Shown: in pieces, positions 31,878 through 40,745 of the stretch
How positions within the stretch are numbered: position 1 is the stretch's first letter
How the letters are laid out: every line of letters starts with the position of its first letter
Assembly (NCBI RefSeq): GCF_029894425.1
Contig: NZ_JARXYJ010000001.1
Coordinates: forward strand, 1,984,001-2,048,000
Length of the DNA: 64,000 nucleotides
DNA from: Streptomyces sp. SAI-127
GTDB lineage: Bacteria > Actinomycetota > Actinomycetes > Streptomycetales > Streptomycetaceae
Direction: 5' to 3'
Notes under the pieces: generated by a model
What the model was told of the DNA's origin: nothing
The model's input: the letters and a program-made list of their open reading frames with translations, nothing else
The model's database searches: none
Translations under genes and position numbers: made by a program

Positions 31878-33181
31878 GGCTCCCCTCCCGTCACCGGGTC
31901 GTACACGCCCCGGGTGTCGGCCGCGAGCGGTCGGCCGTATTCACGGGCGGGGTCGCCGAGCCGCCCGGTCGCCCTCTCCCAGGCCGGGGGCTCGCCGCGG
32001 ACGAAGCCGACGAGGTCGGTGTGCATCCGGGCGGCCAGTTCCGCGGGCGGGTTCGGGCCGAGCGCCTCGGGGACGCCGGGCGCGTCGAGCACGTCGAAGA
32101 AGAAGGGGAGGTCGACGCAGTGCACGGCGCCGCCGAGGGCCGGGGAGGGCCATTCGAAGGAGTACAGCCAGGTACCGGCGGGGGCCGCGCGGCGGGCGGC
32201 CGCGGTGCGGGGGCAGGCGGAGCGGAACAGGGTGTCCGTGATCCGGGTGCCGGCCGCGCGCGAGCCGTGCTCGCCGTCGCCGTCGAACTCGTCGCCCGTG
32301 GCGCCGAGCAGCAGCGGGACGTCCTGTCCGTGCCCGGCCAGCCCCTCGGCGAGCGGCCGCGGCAGGATGTCGTCGCCGACGACCGGGCCGAGCACGAGCA
32401 GGTCGTCGTCCCCGCGCAGGTCGAGCACGCCCCGCTGGAGCGACTCCGGTGCGCACAGGGCGAATCCGGCCCGGGTGGGCGGCACGCTTAGACGCTCGCC
32501 GAGCCGCGCGAGGAAGTCGCGGGTCCGGGTCGCGTCCACCTCGAACAGGCCGCCGGACAGACTGACCGCCCGTTGGAACCGGCCGCGCCCGGCGGGCGAC
32601 GACAGCAACGCGAGCACCATCGCTGCCCCGGCCGACTGGCCCGCGACGGTGACCCGGTCCGGGTCGCCCCCGAACGCGGCGATGTTCTCCCGCACCCAGT
32701 CGAGCGCGAGGAGCACGTCCCGAAGCCCGAGGTTGGTGGGGACGTCGTCCAGTACGGCGAATCCGTCGACGCCGAGCCTGTAGCCGACGGTGACGGTGAC
32801 GACGCCGTCGCGGGCGAAGGCGCGGCCGTCGTACCAGGGGCTCGCCGGGCTGCCCGCGAGGAAGCCGCCGCCGTGGATCCACACGAGCACCGGGCAGCCG
32901 TCCGCGTCGGGGGCCGTGACGGAGACGTTCAGTATGTCGTCGCCCGGCACCGACGGTTCCGGGATGGTGGTCGTGGCGAACAGCGGCACGCGCTGCGCGG
33001 TGGCTCCGGGGCGGGAGGCGTCGTACGGCCGCATGAAGCGCCCGCGTGGGAGCGGCGCGGCGAACCGCCGTGGGCCGGTGGGTGCTTCGGCATACGGAAT
33101 GCCCAGGAAGCGCCGCACGTCCCCGTGTCGACGGCCGGTGATCGTGCCCGCCGGGGTCCGGACGGTGACCGGCGTACTCAT
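31871..33181 (-). CDS. Type-B carboxylesterase
   Basis: A 436-residue alpha/beta-hydrolase of the carboxylesterase type-B family. The oxyanion hole is WIHGGGFLAG, the nucleophile Ser183 sits in GQSAGA, the acid is probably Glu in GATGDEFDG, and the base His in AVHCVDLPFFF. It is shorter than the ~500-residue norm. No signal peptide is seen. Overlapping the permease (ATGA) and the ROK gene, it probably removes an acyl group from the imported glycoside before oxidation. Confidence 0.88.
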   Translation of the reverse strand: MSTPVTVRTPAGTITGRRHGDVRRFLGIPYAEAPTGPRRFAAPLPRGRFMRPYDASRPGATAQRVPLFATTTIPEPSVPGDDILNVSVTAPDADGCPVLVWIHGGGFLAGSPASPWYDGRAFARDGVVTVTVGYRLGVDGFAVLDDVPTNLGLRDVLLALDWVRENIAAFGGDPDRVTVAGQSAGAAMVLALLSSPAGRGRFQRAVSLSGGLFEVDATRTRDFLARLGERLSVPPTRAGFALCAPESLQRGVLDLRGDDDLLVLGPVVGDDILPRPLAEGLAGHGQDVPLLLGATGDEFDGDGEHGSRAAGTRITDTLFRSACPRTAAARRAAPAGTWLYSFEWPSPALGGAVHCVDLPFFFDVLDAPGVPEALGPNPPAELAARMHTDLVGFVRGEPPAWERATGRLGDPAREYGRPLAADTRGVYDPVTGGEPC

Positions 33182-33999
33182 CGCAGCCCCGTTCCCGCGA
33201 TGCCCTGTACGAAGTACCGCTGCAGGAAGAGGAAGAGCACGAGCACCGGCAGCATCACGACGATCGCTCCGGCGAGCAGCAGGCCGTAGTCGGTGACATG
33301 GGCCGCGGCCTGACTGGTGGCGGCGAGGCCGACCGGGAGGGTGTAGGTGGACATGCTCTGTGCGACGACCAGCGGCCAGATGAAGTTGTTCCAGGAGTTG
33401 AGGAACGACATGATCGTGATCGTGGCGACGGCGGGACCGGCCAGTGGCAGGAAGATCCTGAAGAAGATCCGGAACTCTCCCGCGCCGTCGATGCGGGCCG
33501 CTTCGAGGAGTTCGTCGGGGACCGACAGGGCGTACTGGCGCACGATGAAGACCGACAGGGGAAGCGCCGCGCCGGGCAGGGCGATTCCGGCGAGGGTGTC
33601 CGCGAGGCCCAGGTCCACGGTGATCACGAACTGGGTGACGAACACCGCGGTGAACGGCACCATCATCGCCGCCATGACCGCGCCGAACGCGAGCCGCCGG
33701 CCCGCGAAGTCGAGTTTGGCGAGGGCGTATCCGGCGGCCGACGCGGCCAGGATGTTCCCGGCCACCACGATCAGCGCGACGACGACGCTGTTGACCAGGA
33801 ACCGGCCGAAGCCCTGGGTCTCGAACAGCCGGGTGAAGTTGCCGAAGGTGAGGTGGTGCGGGAACAGGGCCCCGGGGTCGGAGCGGATCTCGTCCAGGCT
33901 GCGCAGCGAGCCGCTCACGCCCCAGGCGAAGGGCAGCGTGGTGAGCAGGGCGCACAGCACGAGGGCGGCGTACATCACGGGGCGGGCGGCACGGTTCAT
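33178..33999 (-). CDS. Carbohydrate ABC importer permease (MalG-like)
   Basis: A 273-residue inner-membrane permease with six predicted membrane segments. The EAA loop that contacts the ATPase is EAARIDGAGEFRIFFRIFLP. It belongs with the MalF-like partner and binding protein upstream. No ATPase is encoded in the operon, consistent with a shared MsiK-type ATPase. It overlaps the esterase start by four bases. Confidence 0.92.
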   Translation of the reverse strand: MNRAARPVMYAALVLCALLTTLPFAWGVSGSLRSLDEIRSDPGALFPHHLTFGNFTRLFETQGFGRFLVNSVVVALIVVAGNILAASAAGYALAKLDFAGRRLAFGAVMAAMMVPFTAVFVTQFVITVDLGLADTLAGIALPGAALPLSVFIVRQYALSVPDELLEAARIDGAGEFRIFFRIFLPLAGPAVATITIMSFLNSWNNFIWPLVVAQSMSTYTLPVGLAATSQAAAHVTDYGLLLAGAIVVMLPVLVLFLFLQRYFVQGIAGTGLR

Positions 34000-34937
34000 G
34001 TGCGGGACCTCAGCAGCCGGAACTGGACGGCGCTCACCACGGTCACCAGCGCGAGCGTCACGAAGGACGCCGCCGAGGACATCCCGAACTCACCCGCCCC
34101 GAACTGGCGGTAGGTGTACAGCGCGACCGACTCGGTGGAGCCGAGCGGGCCGCCGCCGGTGAGGAGGTAGGGCTCGTCGAAGACCTGGAGGTAGAAGACG
34201 GTCAGCAGGACGGAGACCATGAGCGTGGTGGGCAGCAGCAACGGCAGTGTGATGTGCCGTAGTTGGCGCCAACGGCCCGCCCCGTCCAGGGCGGCGGCCT
34301 CGTACACGTCCCGCGGGACCGCCTGGAGACCGGCGAGGAACAGCACCATCGCGATGCCGAAGTTGCGCCAGACGCCGAGCAGGATGACGACCGGCATGGC
34401 CAGGTCGGGGTCGTCCAGCCAGTTCGGTCCGGCGAATCCGACCACGCCGAGCAGCTTGTTGACGGTGCCGTCGAGGTGGAAGGCGTACTGCCAGATCAGC
34501 GCGACGGCGACGACGTTCGTGACGACGGGCGCGAAGAAGACGGTGCGCAGAACACCGCGCAGCCGGCTGATGCCGGAGTTCAGCGCGAGGGCCAGCGTGA
34601 AGCCGACGCCCATCGTCAGCGGTACGCCCACGGCCACGAAGAGGGCGGTGTTGAGGATGTCCCGTACGAAGGTGTCGTCCCGGAACAGCCGGAGGTAGTT
34701 GTCGACGCCGGTGAAGTCGACGGCGAAGGGGGTGCGCAGATCGGCGCCGCGGATGTCGGTGAGGCTCAGGGCGAGCGCGGCGACCGTGGGGATCGCCGTG
34801 TAGACCAGGAAGACGAGGCCGAAGGGGGCGAGGAACAGCCAGGCGACGGCGGTGCGGCGGGCGCGGGACGCCCTGTGTGCCGCCGCCTTCGGTAGGGCCC
34901 TGGCCTTCTCTGCGGCCGGTGCGAGAGTCGTGGTCAT
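33996..34937 (-). CDS. Carbohydrate ABC importer permease (MalF-like)
   Basis: A 313-residue permease with a basic cytoplasmic N-terminus, six membrane segments and the EAA loop YEAAALDGAGRWRQLRHITLP. It starts one base inside the binding-protein stop (TGATG) and overlaps the MalG-like gene by four bases. It pairs with the MalG-like protein to form the sugar channel. Confidence 0.92.
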   Translation of the reverse strand: MTTTLAPAAEKARALPKAAAHRASRARRTAVAWLFLAPFGLVFLVYTAIPTVAALALSLTDIRGADLRTPFAVDFTGVDNYLRLFRDDTFVRDILNTALFVAVGVPLTMGVGFTLALALNSGISRLRGVLRTVFFAPVVTNVVAVALIWQYAFHLDGTVNKLLGVVGFAGPNWLDDPDLAMPVVILLGVWRNFGIAMVLFLAGLQAVPRDVYEAAALDGAGRWRQLRHITLPLLLPTTLMVSVLLTVFYLQVFDEPYLLTGGGPLGSTESVALYTYRQFGAGEFGMSSAASFVTLALVTVVSAVQFRLLRSRT

Positions 34938-36235
34938 CACTGCGTACCTGTGCCGACGCTCTCGGCGTACGCCTGGATGTTCGCGGCCGCCTTCGCCGCG
35001 GTCTGCTTGCCCTTGGCGACGGCCTCCACCTCCTTGCCCAGCCGGGTCGCGACCTGCTGCCACGTGCTGACCTGAGGGAACGCCCGGGTGTTCTTGAGCT
35101 GGGTGAAGAAGGCGGCCAGGAGCGGCTGGCTCTTGATCGCCGGGTCGTCCCAGGCGGCGATGACGGCCGGCAGCGAGCCGTACGCCTTGTACTGCGCGAC
35201 CTGCGTGCTGGGCTCGGCCAGATGCCGGACGAGCTTCCAGGCGGCGTCCGTGTTGCCGCTGTCGGCGAGGACGCCCCAGGTGCCGCCCGCGGAGAAGGAG
35301 ACGCTGCTCGACGCTCCGGCGGGCAGTGGGGCGGTGGCGACGTGGGAGGCCGTCCAGCCGTTCTTCTTGGCGGCGGTGTCGAGCTGGCCGATGACCCAGG
35401 GCCCGGTGATCATGCTCGCCGTCTTGCCGGAGACGAAGTAGGGCTGTGCGTCGAGGAAGGTCGGCCCGCTGGTGTCGGCGGTCCCGGCGGTGAAGAAGGA
35501 CGCGTTGTAGTCGAGGGCGTCGACCATCTGGGGCGTGTTCAGGTTCCACTTGCCGGCGGAGGTGACGAGTGAGCCTCCGGCCTGCCAGGCGTACATGGCG
35601 ACGTCCTGGCCGTTGAAGATGTCCCACCCGATGTCGGCCCCGAGCGCGTGGGCCGCGCCGGCGCTCTGAAGGGCCTTGAGGAAGGGTTCCATGCCTGCCC
35701 AGGTGGTCGGCGCCTCGACGCCCGCCTTCTTGGCCAGATCTGATCGGTAGACGAGCGCGTATGTGTACGCGTACCAGGGGACCGTGTAGGCCACGTCGTC
35801 CACGACGCCGGCGTCCCAGAGGCTCTTGAAGAAGCGGCCCGGATCCACCAGGCCGTCCGGCACGGGCCGCAGGGTCGACGAGTCGAGGAACTGCGCCTGC
35901 GACTCGGGGAAGAACTGGGCGACGTCCGGTCCCTTGCCCGCCGCGATCGCCGCCTGGAGCTTGGTGTAGTACTCCGCGTTCGGGATCAGCGTGGTCTTCA
36001 CGACCAGGTCGGGGTTGGCGGCCTTGAACGGCTTGACGACCGTGCCGAGCACGTCGGCGTCGCCCTGGGCGGCCCAGACGTTCACGGTGCCGGTGGCCGG
36101 GGACGCGTCGACCTTCTTGGCGCCGGAAGCGGCGGCAGCGTCGTCTTCGCGCCCGCAGCCGGCCAGGGGAAGCGCGGCACCGAGGGCCATTCCGGCGGTC
36201 AGCCGCAGGGCGGTGCGGCGGGAGAAGTTGGGCAC
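34937..36235 (-). CDS. Carbohydrate ABC importer solute-binding lipoprotein
   Basis: A 432-residue family-1 solute-binding protein. The N-terminus NFSRRTALRLTAG plus lipobox LAGC suggests a lipoprotein exported by the Tat route. The mature start GTVNVWAAQGDADVLGTVV and PWYAYTYALVYRSDLAKKAG are typical of sugar-binding proteins. The GTG at 36235 has AGGAG five bases before it. It is the first gene of the eight-gene operon, so its ligand, probably an oligosaccharide or glycoside, is the operon's substrate. Confidence 0.9.
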   Translation of the reverse strand: MPNFSRRTALRLTAGMALGAALPLAGCGREDDAAAASGAKKVDASPATGTVNVWAAQGDADVLGTVVKPFKAANPDLVVKTTLIPNAEYYTKLQAAIAAGKGPDVAQFFPESQAQFLDSSTLRPVPDGLVDPGRFFKSLWDAGVVDDVAYTVPWYAYTYALVYRSDLAKKAGVEAPTTWAGMEPFLKALQSAGAAHALGADIGWDIFNGQDVAMYAWQAGGSLVTSAGKWNLNTPQMVDALDYNASFFTAGTADTSGPTFLDAQPYFVSGKTASMITGPWVIGQLDTAAKKNGWTASHVATAPLPAGASSSVSFSAGGTWGVLADSGNTDAAWKLVRHLAEPSTQVAQYKAYGSLPAVIAAWDDPAIKSQPLLAAFFTQLKNTRAFPQVSTWQQVATRLGKEVEAVAKGKQTAAKAAANIQAYAESVGTGTQ

Positions 36236-36373
36236 GGGGACTCCTGTGACACGAGATTCCTCACGAGTACTGAGGGCAGTGGCGTGATGTGTCCCGACGC
36301 TATGAACCGCGTGTTTCGGCCACGTGGCGGTCCCCGCCCCGAATAATTTCGGAACTTGTAGCGAAATCGGTGC

Positions 36374-36414
36374 GGCGAGGGCCCGGTGCACGGAATGCGC
36401 ACCGGGCCCTCGCC
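36374..36414 (-). terminator. Hairpin terminator after the chitinase gene
   Basis: A perfect 16-bp stem (GGCGAGGGCCCGGTGC with GCACCGGGCCCTCGCC) and a nine-base loop lie 18 bases past the chitinase stop. It isolates the chitinase from the glycoside operon. Confidence 0.85.
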
Positions 36415-36432
36415 GCCTCCTGGGGCGCGCCG

Positions 36433-37512
36433 CTAGCTGTGACCGCCGCTCGTGAACTTCTCGAAGGTGTGGCTGAAGGCCCAGGTGTCCTGGACGATGC
36501 CGGAGCAGGAGTTGGAGCCGCCGGTGCCGGGGCAGCCGCCGTTGTCGCGCTGGAGTGCCCAGAAGGAGAGACTGTTGATCTGCCTTGCCTCGGCCCACTG
36601 CTCCACCGCGACCGCGTTCTCGACGGTGAAGGTCTCCTCGGGGCCGTAGTCGTCGATGCCGGGCATCTCGATGACGCCGATCATGCTCCACAGCTTCGTG
36701 GAGCTCTTGTGCGGGTAGAGGGCGGCGAGCTGGCCGTGCAGCCCCTCGGCGGCCGTCCTGGTGTCGGCCGCCATGTCGTGCGTGGCGCCGTCGTAGTAGT
36801 CGAACGTCATGAGGTTGACGACATCCACGCGTGCGCCGTTGTCGACGGCGTTCTGGAGCACGGCGAGGCCGTTGGCCGCGAGGCCGGTCGTGGAGGTCGG
36901 GAGGGTGTAGGAGAACTGCACGGTGCGGCCGGTGCGTTCGGCCCAGCGCTGGACCTTGGCGATCGCCTTGTTGCGGCGGTCGATCCCGGCGGCGTTGTTG
37001 ATCGAGTCGCCCTCGATGTCGAGGTCGATGCGGCTGATGCCGTAGGTCGTGACGAGGCTCTTGAACACCTCGGCGATGGCGTCGACGCTGGTGCAGCTGT
37101 CGGCCAGCTCCGTGCCGGTCGTGTCCGCGGACCAGCCGCCGAAGGACGGGATGACGTCGCCGCCGCGCGCCTGGATGGTGGCGATGTCAGGGCCGAAGGA
37201 CGCCTTCGAGATCGGCTGACCGCTCTCACCGTTCCAGTAGGCGGTGCAGGAACCCACTGTGGCCGTCTGAAGGAAGGCCATGGTGAGGTACTTGTTGCCG
37301 GAGGCGGCGGCGAGCGCGGCCGGGCTCTCGCCCGTCCACGTCTCGACGTAGGGCGCCGCCACGTGGGCGGGCAGGGGCTTGCCGAAGGCCGTGAGCGAGG
37401 GGGAGGACGGCGCCGCGAGTGCGCCCCCTCCCCCGAGTCCGACGAGCCCGGCGGACAGAGCGCTCACGCTCAGACAGGACAGCAACGCACGAAGGTGACC
37501 AGGTCGTCTCAC
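36433..37512 (-). CDS. Secreted GH18 chitinase, single domain
   Basis: A 359-residue protein with a Sec signal peptide (cut after GALAA) and one GH18 barrel. The acid/base E167 lies in RIDLDIEG, so the family motif DxxDxDxE lacks its first Asp (Ser here); the substrate-assisting Asp pair before the Glu is kept. Other barrel landmarks are FGGWSAD and VNLMTFDYY. There is no chitin-binding domain. It ends with a cysteine-bearing segment very like that of the 59234 chitinase. The promoter repeats at 37582-37639 suggest control by the chitin/GlcNAc system. Confidence 0.9.
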   Translation of the reverse strand: MRRPGHLRALLSCLSVSALSAGLVGLGGGGALAAPSSPSLTAFGKPLPAHVAAPYVETWTGESPAALAAASGNKYLTMAFLQTATVGSCTAYWNGESGQPISKASFGPDIATIQARGGDVIPSFGGWSADTTGTELADSCTSVDAIAEVFKSLVTTYGISRIDLDIEGDSINNAAGIDRRNKAIAKVQRWAERTGRTVQFSYTLPTSTTGLAANGLAVLQNAVDNGARVDVVNLMTFDYYDGATHDMAADTRTAAEGLHGQLAALYPHKSSTKLWSMIGVIEMPGIDDYGPEETFTVENAVAVEQWAEARQINSLSFWALQRDNGGCPGTGGSNSCSGIVQDTWAFSHTFEKFTSGGHS

Positions 37513-37581
37513 TGACGCTCCCAGGGGGAAAGGGCATGCGGGGACAGCGGAATGGCCGAACCGCGGGGAAGAACCGTGCCC

Positions 37582-37639
37582 ATAATTGGACTAGACCATC
37601 TAGCAGTCAAGGTTCTTTGCAGTTAAATGGTCTAGTCCA
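37582..37639 (-). promoter_or_regulatory. Chitinase promoter with inverted DasR-like boxes
   Basis: TGGACTAGACCA (37587-37598) and TGGTCTAGTCCA (37628-37639) are exact reverse complements and resemble the TGGTCTAGACCA box bound by DasR and found in Streptomyces chitinase promoters. On the minus strand a -35 TTGACT (37610-37605) and -10 AATTAT (37587-37582) are 17 bases apart, so the first box fills the spacer. The second box lies between this promoter and the divergent VanA-like gene. Confidence 0.75.
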
Positions 37640-37747
37640 CCCCGGGAGGGTGTCCGGCCTTCCTCTTCCGTGGGACGGAAGCGGTGTTGCCGTGCCCCTG
37701 TGAACGCCAAGACGATGCCACCACAACGACAGACGGGAGCCGCAACG

Positions 37748-38821
37748 ATGCCGCACACGACCGCCTTCGCCAGGAACCAGTGGTACGTCGCCGCCTACAG
37801 CCATGAGGTCGGACGCGAGGAGTTGCTCGGCCGGACGATCCTCGGTGAGCCGCTCGTGTTCTACCGGACCGAGGAGGACGGGACGCCCGTCGCACTCGCC
37901 GACCGGTGTGTGCACCGCCGGTTCCCGCTGCACGAGAAGCCCAGCCGGCTCGACGGCGACCGGCTCGTGTGCGGGTACCACGGGTTCACGTACGACACGA
38001 CGGGCACCTGCGTGTACGTGCCGGGCCAGAAGCGCGTCCCGCGCACCGCGCGGGTCGCCTCCTACCCCGTCGTCGAGCTGGACTCCCTGATCTGGGTATG
38101 GATCGGCGACCCGGCCCTCGCCGACGCCGACACCATCCCGCGGGCCAGGCACCTCGACTCCCCCGGCTGGGTCACCGTCCGCGGCATGGAGCCGATCGAC
38201 GCCGACTACGGTCTGCTGGTCGACAACCTCCTCGACCTCTCCCACGAGACCTATCTGCACGGCGGCTACATCGGCACCCCCGAGGTGGCCGAGACGCCGA
38301 TCACCACGGAGGTCGACGAGGGCGCGGGCATCGTGCGGGTGAGCCGGCACATGGACGACGCCGAGTGCCCGCCCTTCTACGCCAAGTCCACCGGGATCAG
38401 CGGCCGGATCACGCGCTGGCAGGACATCGAGTACCACGCGCCCTGTCTGTATCTGCTGCACAGCCGCATCGCCCCGGTCGGCGTGCTTCCCGAGGCCGAC
38501 GGCAGCGACCCGAACGGCTTCCACACCGAGATCACGTACGCCATCACGCCGTCCAGCGACGGTCACGTGTACGACTTCTGGATGGTCTCGCGCGACTGGG
38601 CGACCGAGGACGCCGAGGTCACCGAGTTCCTGCGGGGCAACAACCACACCGTCGTCATGCAGGACGTGGACGCGCTCAACCTGCTGCAGCGGACGCTCGG
38701 CACCGAGCGCACCGGCTACCAGGAGCTGAGCATCAACATCGACACCGGCGGTCTCGCCGCCCGCCGCATCCTCGCCCGGCTGGTCGAGGAGGGCGACAAG
38801 CCCGTGGAGAAGGTCCTGTGA
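37748..38821 (+). CDS. VanA-type Rieske oxygenase (aromatic O-demethylase-like)
   Basis: A 357-residue Rieske monooxygenase with no beta subunit. Rieske ligands are C54/H56 and C75/H78; mononuclear iron ligands H166 and H171 lie in DNLLDLSHETYLH, a VanA hallmark. Such enzymes demethylate vanillate, dicamba or similar methoxy-aromatics. The ATG at 37748 has GGGAG upstream. It is coupled through a 62-residue protein to its VanB-type reductase. Substrate unknown. Confidence 0.9.
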   Translation: MPHTTAFARNQWYVAAYSHEVGREELLGRTILGEPLVFYRTEEDGTPVALADRCVHRRFPLHEKPSRLDGDRLVCGYHGFTYDTTGTCVYVPGQKRVPRTARVASYPVVELDSLIWVWIGDPALADADTIPRARHLDSPGWVTVRGMEPIDADYGLLVDNLLDLSHETYLHGGYIGTPEVAETPITTEVDEGAGIVRVSRHMDDAECPPFYAKSTGISGRITRWQDIEYHAPCLYLLHSRIAPVGVLPEADGSDPNGFHTEITYAITPSSDGHVYDFWMVSRDWATEDAEVTEFLRGNNHTVVMQDVDALNLLQRTLGTERTGYQELSINIDTGGLAARRILARLVEEGDKPVEKVL

Positions 38822-39006
38822 GTGCCGGACCCACCGGGGAGATCTACCGCATCGACTGGCTGCCGGGCACCGATGTCCTGCACGGCACCTGTCACTGCGG
38901 CCGCGAGCACACCTCGCAGGACCCGATCGAGATGTGGGAGTGGATGCTCGCCCATCCCCAAGGGCACGAGCCGCCCTCACACGAGCCGCAAGGAAACAGT
39001 TCATGA
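38818..39006 (+). CDS. Small Cys/His-containing protein between VanA and VanB genes
   Basis: A 62-residue protein starting at a GTG that overlaps the VanA stop (GTGA) and ending in the VanB start (ATGA), so all three are translationally coupled. Its core is GTCHCGREHTSQDPIEMWEW with a later HPQGHE; two Cys and several His could bind a metal or redox centre. It has no signal peptide or membrane segment. I do not recognise a named family. The tight coupling suggests a real gene, perhaps an assembly or stability factor for the oxygenase. Confidence 0.7.
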   Translation: MSAGPTGEIYRIDWLPGTDVLHGTCHCGREHTSQDPIEMWEWMLAHPQGHEPPSHEPQGNSS

Positions 39007-39941
39007 GTGACGCGTACGAAGCCGAACTCGTCGTCGACCGCAGGGACTCGGCGGCCGACGGCGTGCTCGCCCTCACCCTGCGCCACCCGCTGGGCGAACA
39101 GCTCCCGCAGTGGGAGCCCGGCGCCCACATCGACGTGGTGCTCGGACCCGGTCTGGAGCGCCAGTACTCCCTGTGCGGCGACCCGGCCGACCGCACCGCC
39201 TGGCGGATCGCCGTGCTGCGCGAGCCCGCGGGGCGCGGCGGATCCGCCCATGTGCACGAGCAGTTGGGGCAGGGTGACAAGGTCAGGGTGCGCGGCCCGC
39301 GCAACCACTTCACCCTGCGGCCCGCACCCCGCTACCGCTTCATCGCGGGCGGCATCGGCATCACCCCGATCCTCCCGATGCTCGCGGCGGCGGAGGCCCA
39401 GGGCGCGGAGTGGACCCTGCTGTACGGCGGGCGGACACGCGAATCCATGGCGTTCACCGAGGAGTTGAGCCGTTACGGCGATCGGGTCACCGTCGCTCCC
39501 CAGGACGAGACCGGCCTCCTGGACCTGCCGTCGGTGCTCGACGGGGTCCCCGAGGGAACCCTCGTCTACTGCTGCGGGCCCGGCCCGCTGCTCGACGCGG
39601 TGGAGGAGCGCTGCCCGGCCGGACTGCTGCACGTGGAGCGGTTCACGCCGAAGGAGCAACCGGCCGCGGAGAACACGGAGTTCGAGGTCGAGCTGGCACA
39701 GACCGGCACGACGGTCACCGTCGCCCCGGACGTCTCGGTGCTCGACGCCGTGCGCGCCTCGGGTGTGGAGGTGCTGTTCTCGTGCACCGAGGGCACCTGC
39801 GGCACCTGTGAGACCGACGTCCTCGACGGCACCCCGGACCACCGGGACTCGGTGCTCACGGACGAGGAGCGGGAGGCCGGGGAGACGATGATGATCTGTG
39901 TGTCCCGGTGCCGTGGGAAGAAGCTGGTACTGGACCTGTAG
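39003..39941 (+). CDS. VanB-type oxygenase reductase (FMN + [2Fe-2S])
   Basis: A 312-residue phthalate-dioxygenase-reductase-type protein. Order: flavin domain (RQYSLCGDPADRTAWRIAVL), NAD domain (GGIGITPILPML, YCCGPGPLLDAV) and a C-terminal plant-type [2Fe-2S] domain with Cys261, 266, 269 and 299. It gives electrons to the VanA-type oxygenase. It is strikingly like the reductase half of the P450 fusion at 23285. Its last 86 bases overlap the convergent IclR gene. Confidence 0.92.
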   Translation: MSDAYEAELVVDRRDSAADGVLALTLRHPLGEQLPQWEPGAHIDVVLGPGLERQYSLCGDPADRTAWRIAVLREPAGRGGSAHVHEQLGQGDKVRVRGPRNHFTLRPAPRYRFIAGGIGITPILPMLAAAEAQGAEWTLLYGGRTRESMAFTEELSRYGDRVTVAPQDETGLLDLPSVLDGVPEGTLVYCCGPGPLLDAVEERCPAGLLHVERFTPKEQPAAENTEFEVELAQTGTTVTVAPDVSVLDAVRASGVEVLFSCTEGTCGTCETDVLDGTPDHRDSVLTDEEREAGETMMICVSRCRGKKLVLDL

Positions 39942-40710
39942 CCATCCCGAGATCGGCCTCGATGCCCGCGACCGTCTCCAGCAGTGGCGGCAGCAGGTCC
40001 CGCCGCAGGGCGGCGAGTGTCGTACGCCCCGCCTGCACGGGGATGTTGACCGCCGCCACCACCTCGCCGCCCCGGTCCCGCACCGGGGCGGCGATCGAGC
40101 GCAGCCCCTCCTCCAGCTCCTGGTCGACGAGGGCGTACCCCTGTCGGCGTACCCGGTCGAGTTCCGCCCGCAGAAGGTCGGGGGCGACGATGGTGCGGGC
40201 GGTGAGCGGGGTCAACTCGGCGTGGGCGAGGCGTACTTCGATCTCCTCCTGCGGCAGATGGGCGAGGATCACCCGACCGACCGAGGTGACATGGGCCGGG
40301 AAACGGGTGCCGACGGTGATCGACGCGGTCATGATGCGACGCGCGGGAACCCTGGCGACGTACACGATGTCGTCGCCGTCGAGTACGCACAGGGACGACG
40401 ACTCCCTTGTGCTCTCCACCAGTTGCTCCAGATGCGGTTCGGCGATCTGGGCCAGCGAGAAGCTCGACAGGTAGGAGTAGCCGAGCTCGAGGACGCGCGG
40501 GGTGAGCCGGTAGGTGCGGCCGCCGGCGCGGACGTATCCGAGATCGGCCAGCGTCAGCAGGAAGCGGCGGGCCGCGGCGCGGGTCAGTCCGCAGGCGCGG
40601 GCGACTTCGCTGAGGGTGAGTTCCGGGTGGTCGGCGTCGAAGGCGCGGATGACGGCGAGGCCGCGCTCGAGGGAACGTACGAAATGGGGAGCGCGGGCTG
40701 CTGGGGACAT
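39856..40710 (-). CDS. IclR family regulator (PcaR/PobR-like)
   Basis: A 284-residue IclR protein: winged helix FVRSLERGLAVIRAF and LTRAAARRFLLTLADLGYV, then an effector domain ending EEGLRSIAAPVRDRGGEVVAAVNIPV, as in PcaR-type regulators of aromatic catabolism. The ATG at 40710 has AGGAGG five bases before it; an ATG at 40737 lacks one. The Ser/Pro-rich last ~30 residues exceed the family's usual end and are encoded opposite the 3' end of vanB. It is divergent from the importer at 40866 and probably controls both it and the VanAB unit. Confidence 0.88.
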   Translation of the reverse strand: MSPAARAPHFVRSLERGLAVIRAFDADHPELTLSEVARACGLTRAAARRFLLTLADLGYVRAGGRTYRLTPRVLELGYSYLSSFSLAQIAEPHLEQLVESTRESSSLCVLDGDDIVYVARVPARRIMTASITVGTRFPAHVTSVGRVILAHLPQEEIEVRLAHAELTPLTARTIVAPDLLRAELDRVRRQGYALVDQELEEGLRSIAAPVRDRGGEVVAAVNIPVQAGRTTLAALRRDLLPPLLETVAGIEADLGMATGPVPASSHGTGTHRSSSSPRPPAPRP

Positions 40711-40745
40711 CGTCGCCTCCTGGGAGTTGTTTCCCATGAATGTCA

